Shown in pieces: positions 1-6,719 of a DNA stretch of 9,440 bases (positions are counted from its first letter, which is position 1; the number at the start of each line of letters is the position of its first letter). The stretch covers positions 1-9,440 of the forward strand of contig SIRV01000252.1 of the NCBI GenBank assembly GCA_004366195.1, read 5' to 3'. The translations under genes were made by a program, and so were the position numbers. Origin of the DNA: Actinomycetota bacterium. Its GTDB lineage: Bacteria > Actinomycetota > UBA4738 > HRBIN12. The notes under the pieces were generated by a model. It ran no database searches. It saw nothing but the letters and a program-made list of their open reading frames with translations, and had not been told where the DNA came from.

Positions 1-560
1 AGCGGGAGCTCGCCGAGGTCGGCGTCGACCCCGAGGACGTGCTCCACGTGATCTGCACCCACCTCCACGCCGACCACGCCGGCGGCACCACGCGGGCCGA
101 CGGCGAGGCGCGCTTCCCCAACGCCGTCCACCACGTGCACCCCGCGGACTGGTCCTTCTTCGCCCTCGTGGACGACCCCGACGACTTCAACGCCCGGCAG
201 GACATGGCCATCCTGGAGGAGGCCGGCATGCTCGACCTCTCGCCCGAGGACCGCGAGATCGTCCCCGGGGTCCGCACCGTCCACGCGCCCGGGCACACGC
301 CCGGCCACCGCTGCGTGCTCGTCGAGGACGGGCCCTTCCGCATGCTCCTCGCCGGCGACCTGCTCCACCTGCCGGCGCAGGTCGCCCACCCCGAGTGGGA
401 GTCGAGCCACGACGAGGATCCGGAGGAGGGTGCGGCCACCCGGACAGCGCTCCTCCAGCGGGCCCGCGCCGAGCGCTGGGGGGTGGCGGTGAGCCACTTC
501 GGCAGCCCCTTCGGGGGCGTGGCGGACGGCCCCGGCGGGCCGCGCTGGATCGCCGCCTGA
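1..560 (+). CDS. Metallo-beta-lactamase-fold hydrolase, 5' end missing
   Basis: The reading frame is open from base 3 to the TGA at 558-560, giving 185 visible residues. The start lies before the window; the GTG at 39 is internal because the coding pattern continues upstream of it. Visible zinc-binding motifs, in window residue numbers: HLHADH (H20, H22, D24, H25), PGHTPGH (H98 as third histidine ligand), AGD (D119) and a late SHFG (H165). Together these are a complete binuclear metal site. Family members include lactonases, glyoxalase II-like thioesterases and other hydrolases. The arrangement resembles the AHL lactonase/YtnP-like branch, but the substrate cannot be told from sequence. There is no membrane segment in the visible part, so it is probably cytosolic. 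It converges on the minus-strand genes to its right. Confidence 0.85.
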   Translation, partial: RELAEVGVDPEDVLHVICTHLHADHAGGTTRADGEARFPNAVHHVHPADWSFFALVDDPDDFNARQDMAILEEAGMLDLSPEDREIVPGVRTVHAPGHTPGHRCVLVEDGPFRMLLAGDLLHLPAQVAHPEWESSHDEDPEEGAATRTALLQRARAERWGVAVSHFGSPFGGVADGPGGPRWIAA

Positions 561-568
561 GCTCAGCC

Positions 569-602
569 GGCTACGGGGTCGGCGAGAGCGACACCCCGAG
601 CC
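569..602. terminator. Imperfect stem-loop between convergent genes, possible terminator
   Basis: GGCT at 569-572 pairs with AGCC at 599-602, CGGGG at 574-578 with CCCCG at 594-598, and TCG at 579-581 with CGA at 589-591. One base is bulged on the left and two on the right, around a 7-nt loop. The stem begins 8 nt after the stop of the metallo-hydrolase and overlaps the end of the small minus-strand reading frame. There is no T-tract on either side, so intrinsic termination is uncertain; it may act as a 3' stabilising structure. Confidence 0.35.
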
Positions 603-685
603 AGATGCACCACGCGGGGATGGAGAGGAACGCCAGGAGACGCGATCAGCGCGATGCCGGCGAGGACGGCCGATGCCGCGCTCAC
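571..685 (-). pseudogene. Tiny hydrophobic membrane-protein gene with apparent +1 frameshift
   Basis: The minus strand from a GTG at 685-683 reads 15 codons with mostly G/C third bases (V-SAASAVLAGIALIA). After that the same frame abruptly takes many T-ending codons, while the frame one base further on gives 22 codons all ending in G or C, LLAFLSIPAWCIWLGVSL then SPTP, and stops at TAG 573-571. The two halves join if one base near 640 is surplus. The result would be about 37 residues with a hydrophobic stretch long enough for one or a hairpin of two membrane segments. Read without a shift, the frame gives 40 residues ending at TGA 565-563, with a much less hydrophobic C-terminus. A TAGACT box lies 6 nt before the GTG, which suggests a leaderless mRNA. 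The gene lies downstream of potC in the same direction. I do not recognise the family. It may be a decayed gene, a programmed frameshift, a sequence error or chance. Confidence 0.45.
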
Positions 686-691
686 CGCGCG

Positions 692-697
692 AGTCTA
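692..697 (-). promoter_or_regulatory. -10 box TAGACT for the small minus-strand gene
   Basis: On the minus strand TAGACT is followed by exactly six bases and then the GTG at 685. That spacing would put the transcript start at or next to the start codon. No convincing -35 box is seen 16-18 bases upstream. Confidence 0.45.
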
Positions 698-731
698 GCA
701 CCCGCTGGTCCCCCGCTCCCACCACGCGGCG

Positions 732-744
732 CCCGGCGCCCGGG
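732..744. other. Short GC hairpin after potC
   Basis: CCCGG and CCGGG flank a 3-nt CGC loop, about 27 nt beyond the potC stop on the minus strand. No T-run follows in that direction. In such GC-rich DNA a 5-bp stem is weak evidence for a terminator. It is listed because no other candidate for the 3' end of the potDBC transcript is visible. Confidence 0.2.
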
Positions 745-770
745 GGCTCGCGTCGGGGCGGCGTCGGAGC

Positions 771-1571
771 TCAGCCCTCGACGGCCCGTCGGGCTTCGCG
801 CCGAGCGAGGCGGAGGGCGAGGAGGACGAGCGCGATGCTGAGGCCGAGGATCAGCGTCGCCACCGCGTTCACCACCGGCGTCACCCCGAAGCGGATCATC
901 GAGTAGATCCGGATGGGGAACGTGATCACCGTGGGACCCGCCGTGAAGAAGGCGATGATGAACTCGTCGAAGGAGAGGGTGAAGGCGATGAGGGCGCCCG
1001 CCAGGATCCCCGGGAGCAGGACGGGGACCGTGACGCGGAAGAACGTGGCCACGCGGCCCGCCCCGAGGTCCTGGGCCGCCTCCTCGATCGAGCGGTCGAA
1101 GTAGCCGAGCCTGGCGCGCACGATCGCGGCGACGAAGACCATGTCGAACACGACGTGGGCCAGGATCACCGTGTGGGTCCCCAGGGTGATCCTGGCGATG
1201 GAGAAGAACGACAGGAGCCCGATGGCGAGCACGATGTCGGGGACGACGGCGGGGAGGAACAGCACGGTGTCGAGGACCGTGCTGCGCACCGTGCGCTCGA
1301 GCCCCAGCGCCAGGAGCGTCCCGATGGCGGTGGAGACGGCGGTGACGACGAGGGCGATCGAGACGCTGGTGCGGAGGGCGGCCAGCAGGTCCTCGCTCCG
1401 GGCGAGCTCCCCGTACCAGCGCGTGGAGAACCCGCCCCAGGAGGTCGGCAGGCCCGAGTCGTTGAACGACAGCGCGACGAGCACGAGGATCGGCGCGTAG
1501 AGGAACGCGTACACCAGGGCGAGCTCCGCCCCGAGCAGCAGGTCCCGTCGGCGTCCGGGCTCACGCCGCAC
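771..1571 (-). CDS. potC: Polyamine-type ABC transporter permease PotC
   Basis: This 266-residue inner-membrane permease is of the usual length for PotC (spermidine/putrescine importer). It shows about six hydrophobic segments, the first at residues 15-35. The cytoplasmic EAA loop that docks on the ATPase is at residues 162-188 (IEEAAQDLGAG, then a PVLLPG ending). The segment SFDEFIIAFFTAGP at 200-213 is typical of PotC. The start is a GTG at 1571, 11 nt inside the 3' end of potB, with GGAGG at 1586-1582 as ribosome binding site about 10 nt upstream. This overlap points to translational coupling with potB. Last gene of the importer operon. Substrate could be another small organic cation or related compound, since this permease family is shared. 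Confidence 0.92.
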   Translation of the reverse strand: MRREPGRRRDLLLGAELALVYAFLYAPILVLVALSFNDSGLPTSWGGFSTRWYGELARSEDLLAALRTSVSIALVVTAVSTAIGTLLALGLERTVRSTVLDTVLFLPAVVPDIVLAIGLLSFFSIARITLGTHTVILAHVVFDMVFVAAIVRARLGYFDRSIEEAAQDLGAGRVATFFRVTVPVLLPGILAGALIAFTLSFDEFIIAFFTAGPTVITFPIRIYSMIRFGVTPVVNAVATLILGLSIALVLLALRLARREARRAVEG

Positions 1572-2460
1572 GAGCCGCCAACCTCCGCTCGCGCGTCAGC
1601 ACCCGGGCCTGCACGACGAGCAGCACGACCGTCACGGCGAGGACCGAGATCGACAGCGCCGCGCCGAAGGGCCAGTCGCGGGCCTGGAAGAACTGGCTCT
1701 GGATCAGGTTCCCGACCATGATCGCCTTCCCCCCGCCGAGGAGGTCGGGGACGATGAAGTTGCCCAGGGTCGGCACGAACACGAACACGCAGCCCGCCAT
1801 CACCCCCGGGAGCGTGAGCGGCAGCGTGACGCGCAGGAACGCGCCGGCCGGGCTCGCGCCGAGGTCCGCGGCCGCCTGGCGGGGCGCCACGCCGAGCCGC
1901 TCGATCGCCGAGAACAGGGGGAGGATCATCAGCGGCAGGTACGCGTAGAGCAGGCCGAGGACGATGGCCACGCGCGTGCCGAGCAGCGCGATGGGGCGCT
2001 CGGTGAGGCCGAGCCCCACCAGGGCGCGGTTCACGAGACCCTCGCGGTTCAGCAGCACGATCCAGGCGTAGGTCCGGATCAGCAGGTTCGTCCAGAACGG
2101 CAGGACCACGAGGACGAGCAGCGGCAGCCGCCACCGGGCCGGGCGCGTGGCGATGAAGTAGGCGGCGGGGTAGCCGACGAGCAGGGCGACGCCGGTCGTG
2201 AGCGCGGCGATCCGGATCGAGCTCCACAGGACCCGGACGTAGAGGGGGTCGAGGGCGCGGGCGAAGTTGTCGAGGGTGAACCGGTACTCGATCCCGCCGA
2301 ACGTCCCGCGCGAGAGGAAGCTCGAGACGAGGATCAGGCCGACCGGCGCGGCGAACAGGAGCGTCCACGCGAGGAGCCCGGGGCCCAGGAAGAGCGCGCG
2401 GGAGGGCCACCCTGTCCCGGTGGCCCTCCCGCGGCGAGCGCCCTTCCGCCCGAGCCTCAC
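1561..2460 (-). CDS. potB: Polyamine-type ABC transporter permease PotB
   Basis: This 299-residue permease would form the translocation channel together with PotC. It has about six membrane segments: one near residues 24-46, others around 83-104, 113-136 and 164-184, and two in the last 80 residues. The EAA loop is at 194-220 (RQAAADLGAS, ending LPLTLPG). The stretch PFWTNLLIRTYAW at 121-133 and FVPTLGNFIVPDLLGG at 228-243 are characteristic of the PotB/PotH branch. The start chosen is the GTG at 2460, 7 nt after the potD stop; its ribosome binding site is weak, so it may depend on coupling to potD. An arginine-rich N-terminus precedes the first membrane segment, which fits the positive-inside rule. 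Confidence 0.92.
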   Translation of the reverse strand: MRLGRKGARRGRATGTGWPSRALFLGPGLLAWTLLFAAPVGLILVSSFLSRGTFGGIEYRFTLDNFARALDPLYVRVLWSSIRIAALTTGVALLVGYPAAYFIATRPARWRLPLLVLVVLPFWTNLLIRTYAWIVLLNREGLVNRALVGLGLTERPIALLGTRVAIVLGLLYAYLPLMILPLFSAIERLGVAPRQAAADLGASPAGAFLRVTLPLTLPGVMAGCVFVFVPTLGNFIVPDLLGGGKAIMVGNLIQSQFFQARDWPFGAALSISVLAVTVVLLVVQARVLTRERRLAARAA

Positions 2461-2467
2461 GCCCCGC

Positions 2468-3565
2468 TCAGGCGGCCTTGATCTGCGCGGCGGCGTCCGT
2501 CCACAGGGAGATCGCCTCCCCGGGGTCCCGCAGCGCCTCCTGCTCGAGCAGCTCCGAGGGCGACATCCCGAGGTTCGGGAACCGCTCGATCAGCGCGGGA
2601 TCGAGCTGCTCCATCGCCGCGCGGTTCGGCACCTTGTAGTAGACGAGCTCCGCGACGGCCTTGCCGTTCTCCGGTCGCAGGACGAAGTCGATGAAGGCGT
2701 GGGCCGCCTCCTTGTTCTCCGAGGCGGCGAGGACGACCATCGTGTCGGTCCAGAGGTCGCTGCCCTCCTCGGGCACCACGAAGCGGATGTTGGGGTCCTC
2801 GGCGATGCCGTAGTTGCACCAGCCGTCCCAGGCCTGGACGAGCCAGGCGTTGCCGGCGACGAGCTCGGAGTAGAAGGTCGTGTCGTCGAAGCCCTTCAGG
2901 TTCGCCTTGGCCTCGATCGTCCACTCGGTGGCCGCCTCGATCTCCGCCGGGTCGGTCGTGTTCAGCGAGGAGCCGAGCGAGCGAAGGGCGGGCTCGAGGA
3001 GCCACGGGTTCGTCCCGAGCATCGTCATCTTGCCCTTCAGCTCCTCGGGCGGGTCGTGGAAGACCGTCCAGCTCGTCGGCTCCTCCTCCACGAGGTCGGA
3101 GCGGTAGCAGATACCCGTGGTCCCCCAGGTGTAGGGCACCGAGTACCGGTTCCCGGGGTCGTAGCCGAGCTCGTTCGCCTCCGGGTACAGGTTCGCCAGA
3201 TTGGGGATCAGGTCGTGGTCGAGCTCGGCCACGAAGCCCTGGTCGATGAGGGTCTGCAGGTAGTTGCCGGAGACGAAGACGAGGTCGAAGCCCTTGCCCC
3301 CCGCGGCTTGGATCTTGCCGACGATGTCCTCGTTCGTGGTGTGGAGCGTGAGCGTGACGTCGACGCCGGTCTCCTGCTCGAAGGCCTCGATCAGGCCCTC
3401 GGGCGTGTAGGCGTCCCAGTTCGAGATGGTGAGGGTCTGGTCCTCGAGCGGTACCGCCGCCCCACCGCCACCGGGCTCCCCGCCTCCCGCCCCACCGCCT
3501 CCGCCGCAGGCAGCGAGGGCGAGGGTGGCGGCGGCGAGCAGCGCGAGCCTGCGAACGCGAACCAT
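2468..3565 (-). CDS. potD: Polyamine-binding lipoprotein PotD
   Basis: Substrate-binding lipoprotein of the importer, 365 residues, first gene of the operon. The N-terminus has a positive stretch, a hydrophobic core and a lipobox LAAC ending at C20, so it should be lipid-anchored outside the membrane. A glycine-rich linker (residues 21-35) tethers the binding domain. Family marks: ISNWDAYTPEGLIEAFEQET at 47-66, WGTTGI at 147-152, AWDGW at 245-249 and LWTDT at 271-275. The last aligns with the FWMDS segment of E. coli PotD, whose Trp and Asp hold spermidine, so W272 and D274 are probably ligand residues; this supports a polyamine substrate. The ATG at 3565 follows AGGAGGGGG at 3583-3575. Transcription probably starts near 3598 from the promoter at 3605-3633. 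Putrescine versus spermidine preference cannot be decided. Confidence 0.93.
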   Translation of the reverse strand: MVRVRRLALLAAATLALAACGGGGGAGGGEPGGGGAAVPLEDQTLTISNWDAYTPEGLIEAFEQETGVDVTLTLHTTNEDIVGKIQAAGGKGFDLVFVSGNYLQTLIDQGFVAELDHDLIPNLANLYPEANELGYDPGNRYSVPYTWGTTGICYRSDLVEEEPTSWTVFHDPPEELKGKMTMLGTNPWLLEPALRSLGSSLNTTDPAEIEAATEWTIEAKANLKGFDDTTFYSELVAGNAWLVQAWDGWCNYGIAEDPNIRFVVPEEGSDLWTDTMVVLAASENKEAAHAFIDFVLRPENGKAVAELVYYKVPNRAAMEQLDPALIERFPNLGMSPSELLEQEALRDPGEAISLWTDAAAQIKAA

Positions 3566-3604
3566 CGTGCGTGTCCCCCTCCTGATCCGTGTCGGGTCCC
3601 GGCG

Positions 3605-3633
3605 ACGCTAGCGAGCCAACGGGGTCCAGTCAA
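3605..3633 (-). promoter_or_regulatory. Sigma-70 type promoter of potDBC
   Basis: On the minus strand the -35 box TTGACT (3633-3628) is separated by exactly 17 bp from the -10 box TAGCGT (3610-3605). This is close to the consensus for the housekeeping sigma factor. The predicted transcript start near 3598 leaves a leader of about 33 nt that contains the potD ribosome binding site. Confidence 0.75.
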
Positions 3634-3640
3634 CGCGTTG
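3631..3640. promoter_or_regulatory. Palindrome CAACGCGTTG at the potD -35 box
   Basis: This perfect 10-bp palindrome overlaps the outer three bases of the potD -35 box. That is a common place for a repressor or activator site. Its short length means it could arise by chance, and no known regulator motif is recognised. Confidence 0.35.
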
Positions 3641-3661
3641 CCCCGCCGCGGAACCGCGGGG
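3641..3661. other. GC-rich inverted repeat in the divergent promoter region
   Basis: CCCCGC (3641-3646) is complementary to GCGGGG (3656-3661), with a 9-nt loop. The inner part also contains two copies of CCGCGG. It lies between the potD -35 box and the -10 box of the rightward operon. It could be a protein site or just a product of base composition. Confidence 0.25.
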
Positions 3662-3685
3662 ATGCCGGGACGACGGGTCCGGGGG

Positions 3686-3691
3686 TAGATT
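3686..3691 (+). promoter_or_regulatory. -10 box TAGATT of the COG2403-arcC operon
   Basis: TAGATT lies 66 nt before the ATG at 3758, giving a predicted leader of about 60 nt. The expected -35 position (around 3663-3668, TGCCGG) does not match consensus, so an activator or alternative sigma factor may be needed. Confidence 0.5.
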
Positions 3692-3757
3692 GCGGGGCGA
3701 AGAGCGGGGCCGCTCGGTCTTCCCGCGTATCAGATCCCTCCACGGAAAGGACCAGCC

Positions 3758-5071
3758 ATGCCGCGTCGTGTCCTGATCATGGGAGCCGCGGGCCGCGACT
3801 TCCACAACTTCAACGTCGTGTACCGCGATGACCAGCGGTACGAGGTGGTGGCCTTCACGGCCACGCAGATCCCCTTCATCGAGGACCGAACGTACCCGGC
3901 CTCCCTCGCGGGCCCGCGGTACCCGAACGGCATCCCCATCCACGACGAGGAGGAGCTCACGCGCCTGATCCGCGAGCTCCGCGTGGACGACGTGGTCTTC
4001 GCCTACTCCGACGTGAGCCACGAGCACGTGATGCACAAGGGCTCGGAGGCTCTCGCGGCCGGCGCGAACTTCGTCCTGCTCGGGCCGAACGAGACGATGC
4101 TCGAGGCCTCGGTCCCCGTCGTCGCCGTCTGCGCGGTCCGCACCGGCTCCGGGAAGAGCCAGACCACGCGCGCCGTGGCGAAGACCCTGCGCGAGGCGGG
4201 CAAGCGCGTGGTCGCCGTCCGCCACCCGATGCCCTACGGGGACCTGGAGGCGCAGCGCGTCCAGCGGTTCGCGACCCTCGAGGACCTCGACCGCTACCAC
4301 ACGACGATCGAGGAGCGCGAGGAGTACGAGCCCCACATCACGAGCGGCACGGTGATCTACGCCGGGGTGGACTACGGCGAGATCCTGGAGCGGGCGCAGG
4401 CCGAGTGCGACGTCTTGATCTGGGACGGCGGCAACAACGACCTGCCCTTCTACCGGCCCACCGTCCACATCGTCGTCGCCGACCCGCTGCGCGCCGGGCA
4501 CGAGACCCGGTACCACCCCGGGGAGGCGAACCTGCGGATGGCCGACGTCGTCGTGATCAACAAGATGGACTCCGCCTCCATCGAGCAGGTGAACGCGCTC
4601 CTGCAGACGATCCACGAGCTGAACCCCGGCGCGACGGTCGTCAAGGCCAACAGCCGGGTGACGGTGGACGACCCGGACGTGATCCGGGGCAAGCGGGTGC
4701 TGGTGGTCGAGGACGGGCCGACCCTCACGCACGGCGAGATGAAGTTCGGCGCGGGGGTCGTCGCCGCCCGGACCCACGGCGCGTCGGAGATCGTGGACCC
4801 GCGCCCCTGGGCGATCGGCACGATCGACGAGACCTTCCGGCGGTACGACGTGGGGCCGGTCCTCCCGGCCATGGGGTACGCCGACGTCCAGCTCGAGGAG
4901 ATGGAGAAGATCATCGACGCGGTCGACGCCGACGTCGTCGTGGTCGGGACGCCCATCGACCTTCGTCGGGTGATCCGGATCCGCAAGCCGGCCGTCCGGG
5001 TCCGGTACGAGCTCGAGGTGCTCCCGGGGTCCCCGAGCCTCGCCGACGTCCTCGCGCCCGTGCTGGGGTGA
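3758..5071 (+). CDS. COG2403 GTPase, cyclic 2,3-diphosphoglycerate synthase-like
   Basis: This 437-residue protein resembles the predicted GTPase family COG2403. Its characterised member is cyclic 2,3-diphosphoglycerate synthase (CpgS) of Methanothermus fervidus, which closes 2,3-diphosphoglycerate into a cyclic anhydride using ATP. Visible: an N-terminal nucleotide-fold motif VLIMGAAGRDFHNFN (5-19); a P-loop VRTGSGKS (127-134), with Val where Gly or Ala is usual; a Walker B-like segment DVLIWDGGNND (218-228); and NKMD (268-271), matching the guanine-reading NKxD of GTPases. No membrane segment or signal peptide, so cytosolic. The ATG follows GGAAAGGA at 3744-3751. The carbamate kinase gene starts 4 nt after its stop. 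Family membership is fairly clear; the reaction in bacteria is inferred, and it may differ from that of the archaeal enzyme. Confidence 0.8.
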   Translation: MPRRVLIMGAAGRDFHNFNVVYRDDQRYEVVAFTATQIPFIEDRTYPASLAGPRYPNGIPIHDEEELTRLIRELRVDDVVFAYSDVSHEHVMHKGSEALAAGANFVLLGPNETMLEASVPVVAVCAVRTGSGKSQTTRAVAKTLREAGKRVVAVRHPMPYGDLEAQRVQRFATLEDLDRYHTTIEEREEYEPHITSGTVIYAGVDYGEILERAQAECDVLIWDGGNNDLPFYRPTVHIVVADPLRAGHETRYHPGEANLRMADVVVINKMDSASIEQVNALLQTIHELNPGATVVKANSRVTVDDPDVIRGKRVLVVEDGPTLTHGEMKFGAGVVAARTHGASEIVDPRPWAIGTIDETFRRYDVGPVLPAMGYADVQLEEMEKIIDAVDADVVVVGTPIDLRRVIRIRKPAVRVRYELEVLPGSPSLADVLAPVLG

Positions 5072-5075
5072 TCCC

Positions 5076-6014
5076 GTGGAGCGCGTGGTCGTCGCCCTCG
5101 GCGGGAACGCCCTGCTGCGCCGGGGCCAGGAGGACACGTACGAGAACATGTTCGCCTCGGCCCGGGCCGCGGCCGAGCGCGTCGCCGACATCGCCCAGGC
5201 GGGGTGGGAGGTGGTCGTCACCCACGGCAACGGACCGCAGGTCGGGCGCATCCTCCTCCAACAGGAGGCGGCGCGCGGGTGGGCCGCGCCGATGCCCCTC
5301 GACGTCTGCGGCGCGGAGAGCCAGGGACAGATCGGGTACCTGCTCCAGGTGACGATCGGCGACGTGTTCTTCGAGCGGGGGATGGAACGTCCGGTCGCCA
5401 CGGTCCTCACCCTCACCCGGGTGCGGCCGGACGACCCCGCCTTCCGCGAGCCGACCAAGCCGGTCGGGCCCTACTACGAGGAGGAGGAGGCGAAGCGCCT
5501 GGCCGAGGAGCGGGGCTGGGTCATGAAGCCCGACCCCCACGGCGGGTGGCGCCGGGTCGTCCCCTCCCCGGACCCGTACTCGATCGTCGAGGCATCGGTG
5601 ATCCGGCAGCTCGTGGCCGACGGCGTGATCGTGATCGGCGCGGGGGGCGGGGGCGTGCCGGTCCTCGACGTGGGGCCGCGGCTCGTGCCGGCCGAGGGCG
5701 TGATCGACAAGGACCTCGCGGCCGCCATCCTCGCCCGCGACGTGGGGGCGCAGGTCCTGCTGATCCTCACCGACGTGCCCGCGGTCGTGCGGGGATTCGG
5801 CACGGAACGGGCGGAGCCCATCGAGCGGATGACGGCGTCGGAGGCCCGGGCGATGCTCGCCGCGGGGGAGTTCCCGCCGGGCTCGATGGGGCCGAAGGTG
5901 GAGGCGGCGGCGCGCTTCGTCGAGGGGGGCGGGGCCCGCGCGGTCATCGGCGACCTCGAGGACGCGCTGGGGGTCCTCGAGGGGCGGAGCGGTACGAGCA
6001 TCGTGCCGGGATGA
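5076..6014 (+). CDS. arcC: Carbamate kinase
   Basis: Full-length (312 residues) carbamate kinase of the amino-acid kinase fold, which reversibly transfers phosphate between carbamoyl phosphate and ADP. Motifs in order: VVALGGNAL (5-13), THGNGPQVG (49-57), MPLDVCGAESQGQIGYLLQ (73-91), PTKPVGPYY (126-134, with K128 as the expected active-site lysine), VVPSPDP (161-167), GAGGGGVPV (188-196), IDKDLAAA (210-217), GSMGPKVEA (269-277) and a terminal GTSIV. All key residues look intact. The GTG start at 5076 comes 4 nt after the GTPase stop, with GGGGTGA just upstream as a plausible ribosome binding site. No arcA, arcB or arcD gene is adjacent, so the carbamoyl phosphate source is unknown. A related acid substrate is possible, given the GTPase partner. 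Confidence 0.93.
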   Translation: MERVVVALGGNALLRRGQEDTYENMFASARAAAERVADIAQAGWEVVVTHGNGPQVGRILLQQEAARGWAAPMPLDVCGAESQGQIGYLLQVTIGDVFFERGMERPVATVLTLTRVRPDDPAFREPTKPVGPYYEEEEAKRLAEERGWVMKPDPHGGWRRVVPSPDPYSIVEASVIRQLVADGVIVIGAGGGGVPVLDVGPRLVPAEGVIDKDLAAAILARDVGAQVLLILTDVPAVVRGFGTERAEPIERMTASEARAMLAAGEFPPGSMGPKVEAAARFVEGGGARAVIGDLEDALGVLEGRSGTSIVPG

Positions 6015-6685
6015 CCCGGGTCCTCGTCTACAACGTCCACCAGCTCCGCGCAGGGGTCGGGGCGGTCGCCGCGGCGATCGAGCGGCACCGGCCGGACCTC
6101 GTCCTGCTGAACGAGACGGGTCCCCGGCGGCGCCTGCGGGCGCTCGCGCGCGAGCTCGGGATGGCGGTGGCGCGCGATCCCCTCTCGCCCCTGCGGCGCC
6201 GGATCCGCAACGCGGTGCTCGTCCGGCCCCCCTGGCGCATCGTCCGGCACCGCCTGCACCGGTTCGCCGACGTGCGCCGTCGGCTGAACCCACGGGGGGC
6301 GCTGGTCGCGCTGGTCGAGGGGCCTGCGGGGCGGCTGTGGGTCTGCTGCCTCCACCTCGGCCTCCACCCGCTCGAGCGGCTGCACGCCGCCCGCGAGGTG
6401 CTGGCGCTCGAGCTCCCCGATCCCGCCGTGGTCGGCGGCGACCTGAACGAGCTCCCCGACGGGCGCGCGGTGCGGCTCCTCCGCGAGCGGTTCGGCGACG
6501 CGTGGGCGATCGCCGGCGAGGGGGACGGGGCGACGTTCCCCGCGACCTCGCCACGGGCGCGGATCGACTACCTCTTCGTCTCGGACGGTCTGGTCGTGGA
6601 GGGGGTCCGCGTGGCGTGTGACGAGCCGTCCCGGCGCGCCAGCGACCACCTGCCGCTCGTCGTGGATCTCGGGCCGTGCCGGTAG
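6011..6685 (+). CDS. Endonuclease/exonuclease/phosphatase-family enzyme
   Basis: This 224-residue protein of the EEP fold is a metal-dependent phosphodiester or phosphomonoester hydrolase. The start is the ATG at 6011 in an ATGA overlap with the arcC stop, so it is probably coupled to arcC. Catalytic residues are all visible: N8 (YNVHQ), E35 (LLNET), H115 (CLHLGLH), D144 and N146 (GGDLNELPD), D186 (RIDYLFVSD) and the final D212-H213 (SDHLPLVVD). It is shorter than AP endonucleases of the family. It has no signal peptide, so it acts in the cytoplasm. An arginine-rich segment at 61-91 might contact nucleic acid or another phosphate-rich ligand. The substrate is unknown. Its TAG stop (6683-6685) forms the first half of the ferritin -10 box. 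Confidence 0.85.
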   Translation: MTRVLVYNVHQLRAGVGAVAAAIERHRPDLVLLNETGPRRRLRALARELGMAVARDPLSPLRRRIRNAVLVRPPWRIVRHRLHRFADVRRRLNPRGALVALVEGPAGRLWVCCLHLGLHPLERLHAAREVLALELPDPAVVGGDLNELPDGRAVRLLRERFGDAWAIAGEGDGATFPATSPRARIDYLFVSDGLVVEGVRVACDEPSRRASDHLPLVVDLGPCR

Positions 6686-6688
6686 GCT
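6683..6688 (+). promoter_or_regulatory. -10 box TAGGCT of the ferritin gene
   Basis: TAGGCT lies 31 nt before the ferritin ATG, leaving a leader of about 25 nt. Its first three bases are the stop codon of the preceding gene. No clear -35 box is seen around 6660-6665. Together with the 34-nt gap, this suggests that ferritin can be transcribed on its own. Confidence 0.5.
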
Positions 6689-6719
6689 CGGGAGCGGAAC
6701 GCGTGGCGAGGAGGGAGCG

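Noticed and set aside
395..906. Plus-strand frames at 395-841 and 673-906
   Set aside because: They are very Arg/Pro/Gly-rich, have no plausible start signals and overlap real genes or the gap without any motif.
3465..3512. Pyrimidine-rich GCC/CCG simple repeat
   Set aside because: It is simply the code for the glycine-rich linker after the PotD lipobox, not an independent repeat element.
2267..3688. Long plus-strand open frame of 473 codons opposite potD
   Set aside because: It is the antisense shadow of potD in GC-rich DNA. Its product is rich in Arg, Gly, Val and Leu without any domain, while the potD strand has a lipobox and family motifs.
5204..6010. N-terminal extension of the EEP reading frame to 5204
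   Set aside because: The extension lies wholly inside arcC in another frame and is Arg/Gly-rich. The family motifs begin directly after the ATG at 6011.
6676..6692. Possible IdeR/Fur-like iron box around the ferritin -10
   Set aside because: Only the core TAGGCT resembles half of an IdeR site; there is no inverted second half.
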